NCBI GenBank assembly: GCA_033032865.1
Contig: JAWHQI010000019.1
Coordinates: 14,984,001 to 15,048,000 of the forward strand
Direction: 5' to 3'
DNA length: 64,000 bases
From: Dactylorhiza incarnata
Taxonomy: Eukaryota; Streptophyta; Magnoliopsida; Asparagales; Orchidaceae
Each line of letters starts with the position of its first letter. Within the stretch, counting starts at the first letter, position 1. The translations under genes and the position numbers were made by a program. The notes beneath the pieces are model-generated. The model was not told the origin of the DNA. It did not search any database and saw only the letters and a program-made list of their open reading frames with translations. Positions 62,944 through 64,000 of this stretch are shown one piece after another.

Positions 62944-64000
62944 TGAAAGTGGAGGTCAGATCTTAAATTACTCTAGAGGGGGGGTGAATAGAGTATTAAA
63001 ATTTTTCTTTAGTTTTATAGCGGAATTAAAATAGTGTTATATATATATAAGTGTAATTAGTGTGAGAATTGAATAAACAGAGAAGGTAAATAAAAGAAAT
63101 CAAATAGCACAAGCACAAAGAATAATTAACCACAGACGACACAAGGAGCTATAGTAGTTCCCCAAAAAGACTGGGTACGTCTACTCTTGTACCACCCTTG
63201 GTAGGAATCCACTAGGAGGTTGTTGATAAGGTGCCCTCACACCAGGTGATTTTGATAAGGTGTCCACACACCAGGTGAGCTGTTGATAAGGTGCTCTAAC
63301 CAAGGTGCAGGTTTTTGCAAAGGTGCCCTGTCACCAAGATTAACTTTTGAAGGGAGTTATGACCCTGTACAAGAGAGGTAAGAAAGAGTTTGTAGTGTTC
63401 TTCTCTGTCAAGATGCTGAGAGAAGATTCTAGTGGATGTTGTTGTAAAGCTCCCCCTGTCTGATTGAATTAGTTGACAGAAGATGGAGAAGCTTCCTCCT
63501 AAAAAAATCTCCAGTAGCAGATTGATCTGGAAGAATAGGTTCTTCAGATTGTTTGTTGCTCTTTTTAGAAGATCTATCTTTGCAGCAGATTCTGAGTAAA
63601 AATCCTCTTGATGATGTTCTCTGAGGTTTTTGTGCTGCTTGTCGAAGAGAGAAAAAGAAGAAAATTACTACTTGTATATATCTCTATATTTCTTCTTCTT
63701 TTTGTCTATATATATATATATCCCTTCTCCTTTTTTTTTTTGAATTCTATTGACATTCTTGGAAATAACAACAAGGCTCAAACGACTCTGCCAGGTCCTT
63801 TTGTTCCTTGGTCGTGAAAAGATTCCTTTTCATTAAATGTCAACGGCTATTCCTGTCTGGGAAATAGGAAGGAAAAGAATATATTAATTGAGTTTTAAAT
63901 ATCCTTCCTTATCTGTCAGAATATATCCAAAGATATTGAATAGATCCGTTATAGTCGTCGTTTTGCTGTTAGGACAGAATAGAATGTGACTGATAATAAA
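62944..64000 (-). repeat. Copia K LTR, D-like, runs off the window
   Basis: Starts TGAAAGTGGAGG (compare TGAAAGTTGAG of copia D) and shares the AGGTG-ATTTTGATAAGGTG repeats, AACTTTTGAAGGGAGTT and GCTCCCCCTGTCTGA blocks (63120-63480). No reversed iMet site lies to the left, so it is a 3' LTR of a minus-strand element or a solo LTR. Not resolved. Includes a TATATATATA run at 63710-63720. The left boundary is approximate. Confidence 0.6.

Larger units (their letters stand above)
53001..64000 (+). mobile_element. Copia G (5' part), carrying nested H
   Basis: 5' LTR 53001-54595, primer site, gag to 55465, where copia H is inserted. Preceding bases TTAGT (52996-53000) would be the left TSD copy; the right one lies outside the window. 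The gag and a long leader with a C run resemble the SIRE/Maximus type of copia elements (tentative). The 3' part is not in the window, so the end given is that of the window. Confidence 0.7.
55466..64000 (+). mobile_element. Copia H (5' part), carrying a solo F2 LTR and gypsy J
   Basis: 5' LTR 55466-57962, primer site, large gag, start of protease, interrupted at 60662 by gypsy J. It is inserted in copia G gag; the left TSD copy would be CTCCT (55461-55465). The gag is related to that of G. The 3' part is outside the window, so the end given is that of the window. Confidence 0.75.
60663..64000 (+). mobile_element. Gypsy J, start of a long LTR
   Basis: Begins TGTAACATCCCGATTCGAG right after CAAGG (60658-60662, left TSD candidate) inside copia H protease. 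TGTAACATCCC starts and a CTCCGGCGA-rich middle (61560-61800) are typical of plant gypsy LTRs with very long LTRs (Tekay/del type; tentative). No LTR end, primer site or coding region appears before K interrupts at about 62944. The window ends before it is closed. Confidence 0.5.

Overview
The window is non-genic plant chromatin. It is almost entirely LTR retrotransposons (Ty3/gypsy and Ty1/copia) inserted into one another, and I see no host gene, rRNA or tRNA gene. Plant-type long LTRs, iMet-tRNA primer sites, Tat-lineage gypsy elements with a second RNase H, and copia gags all point to an angiosperm (probably a eudicot; species not resolved). Depth of nesting, GC-rich minisatellites, many nonsense codons of C-to-T/G-to-A type and a possible CRM-like chromovirus suggest heterochromatic or pericentromeric DNA. 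I use working names: copia F1, F2, D, G, H, K; gypsy A, B, C, E, J.

Left nest (1-41000). A decayed repeat-associated ORF (1-1399 and about 40527-41000) is split by the copia F1 cluster (1400-40526), which has three LTR remnants. Gypsy A (2662-34870, TSD AAGAA) sits in the middle F1 LTR. Gypsy C, an almost complete Tat-lineage element (5538-18359, TSD TTACT), sits in A's protease. Gypsy B, a pol-less element with three LTRs (21881-33950, TSD CGTTT), sits in A's 3' LTR. Copia D, 2.5 kb (26484-29020, TSD GCGGG), sits in the polypurine tract of B. Four target-site duplications that I could read directly fix this order of events.

Middle (41000-51100). Gypsy E is a second Tat-lineage element with 5' LTR, gag, pol with two RNase H domains, and a 111-127 bp tandem repeat. 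Its 3' end is lost. A reversed fragment of a B/C-type LTR, an AT microsatellite and an unassigned AT-rich stretch follow.

Right nest (51667-64000). The 3' end of a minus-strand copia F2 is invaded by copia G (53001). G's gag is invaded by copia H (55466). H's LTR carries a solo F2 LTR (56236-57438, TSD TTCTG). H's protease is interrupted by gypsy J (60663), which in turn is interrupted by a D-like LTR, K (about 62944), running off the window.

The most notable content is on the antisense strand of the Tat elements. C carries two multi-exon minus-strand genes between pol and the 3' LTR. Every inferred intron has GT-AG ends and the reading phases agree across all splice junctions: one gene predicts an uninterrupted 212-residue protein, the other about 578 residues with a segment resembling the 'putative gypsy-type transposon' (Transposase_28-like) domain. 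E keeps the last three exons of a similar gene, uninterrupted, although its pol is full of stops. A second theme is that several unrelated LTRs carry family-specific dyad motifs, often 8-1-8, and the F1 and F2 versions co-vary in both arms.

All assignments come from reading motifs in the sequence; no database search was possible.
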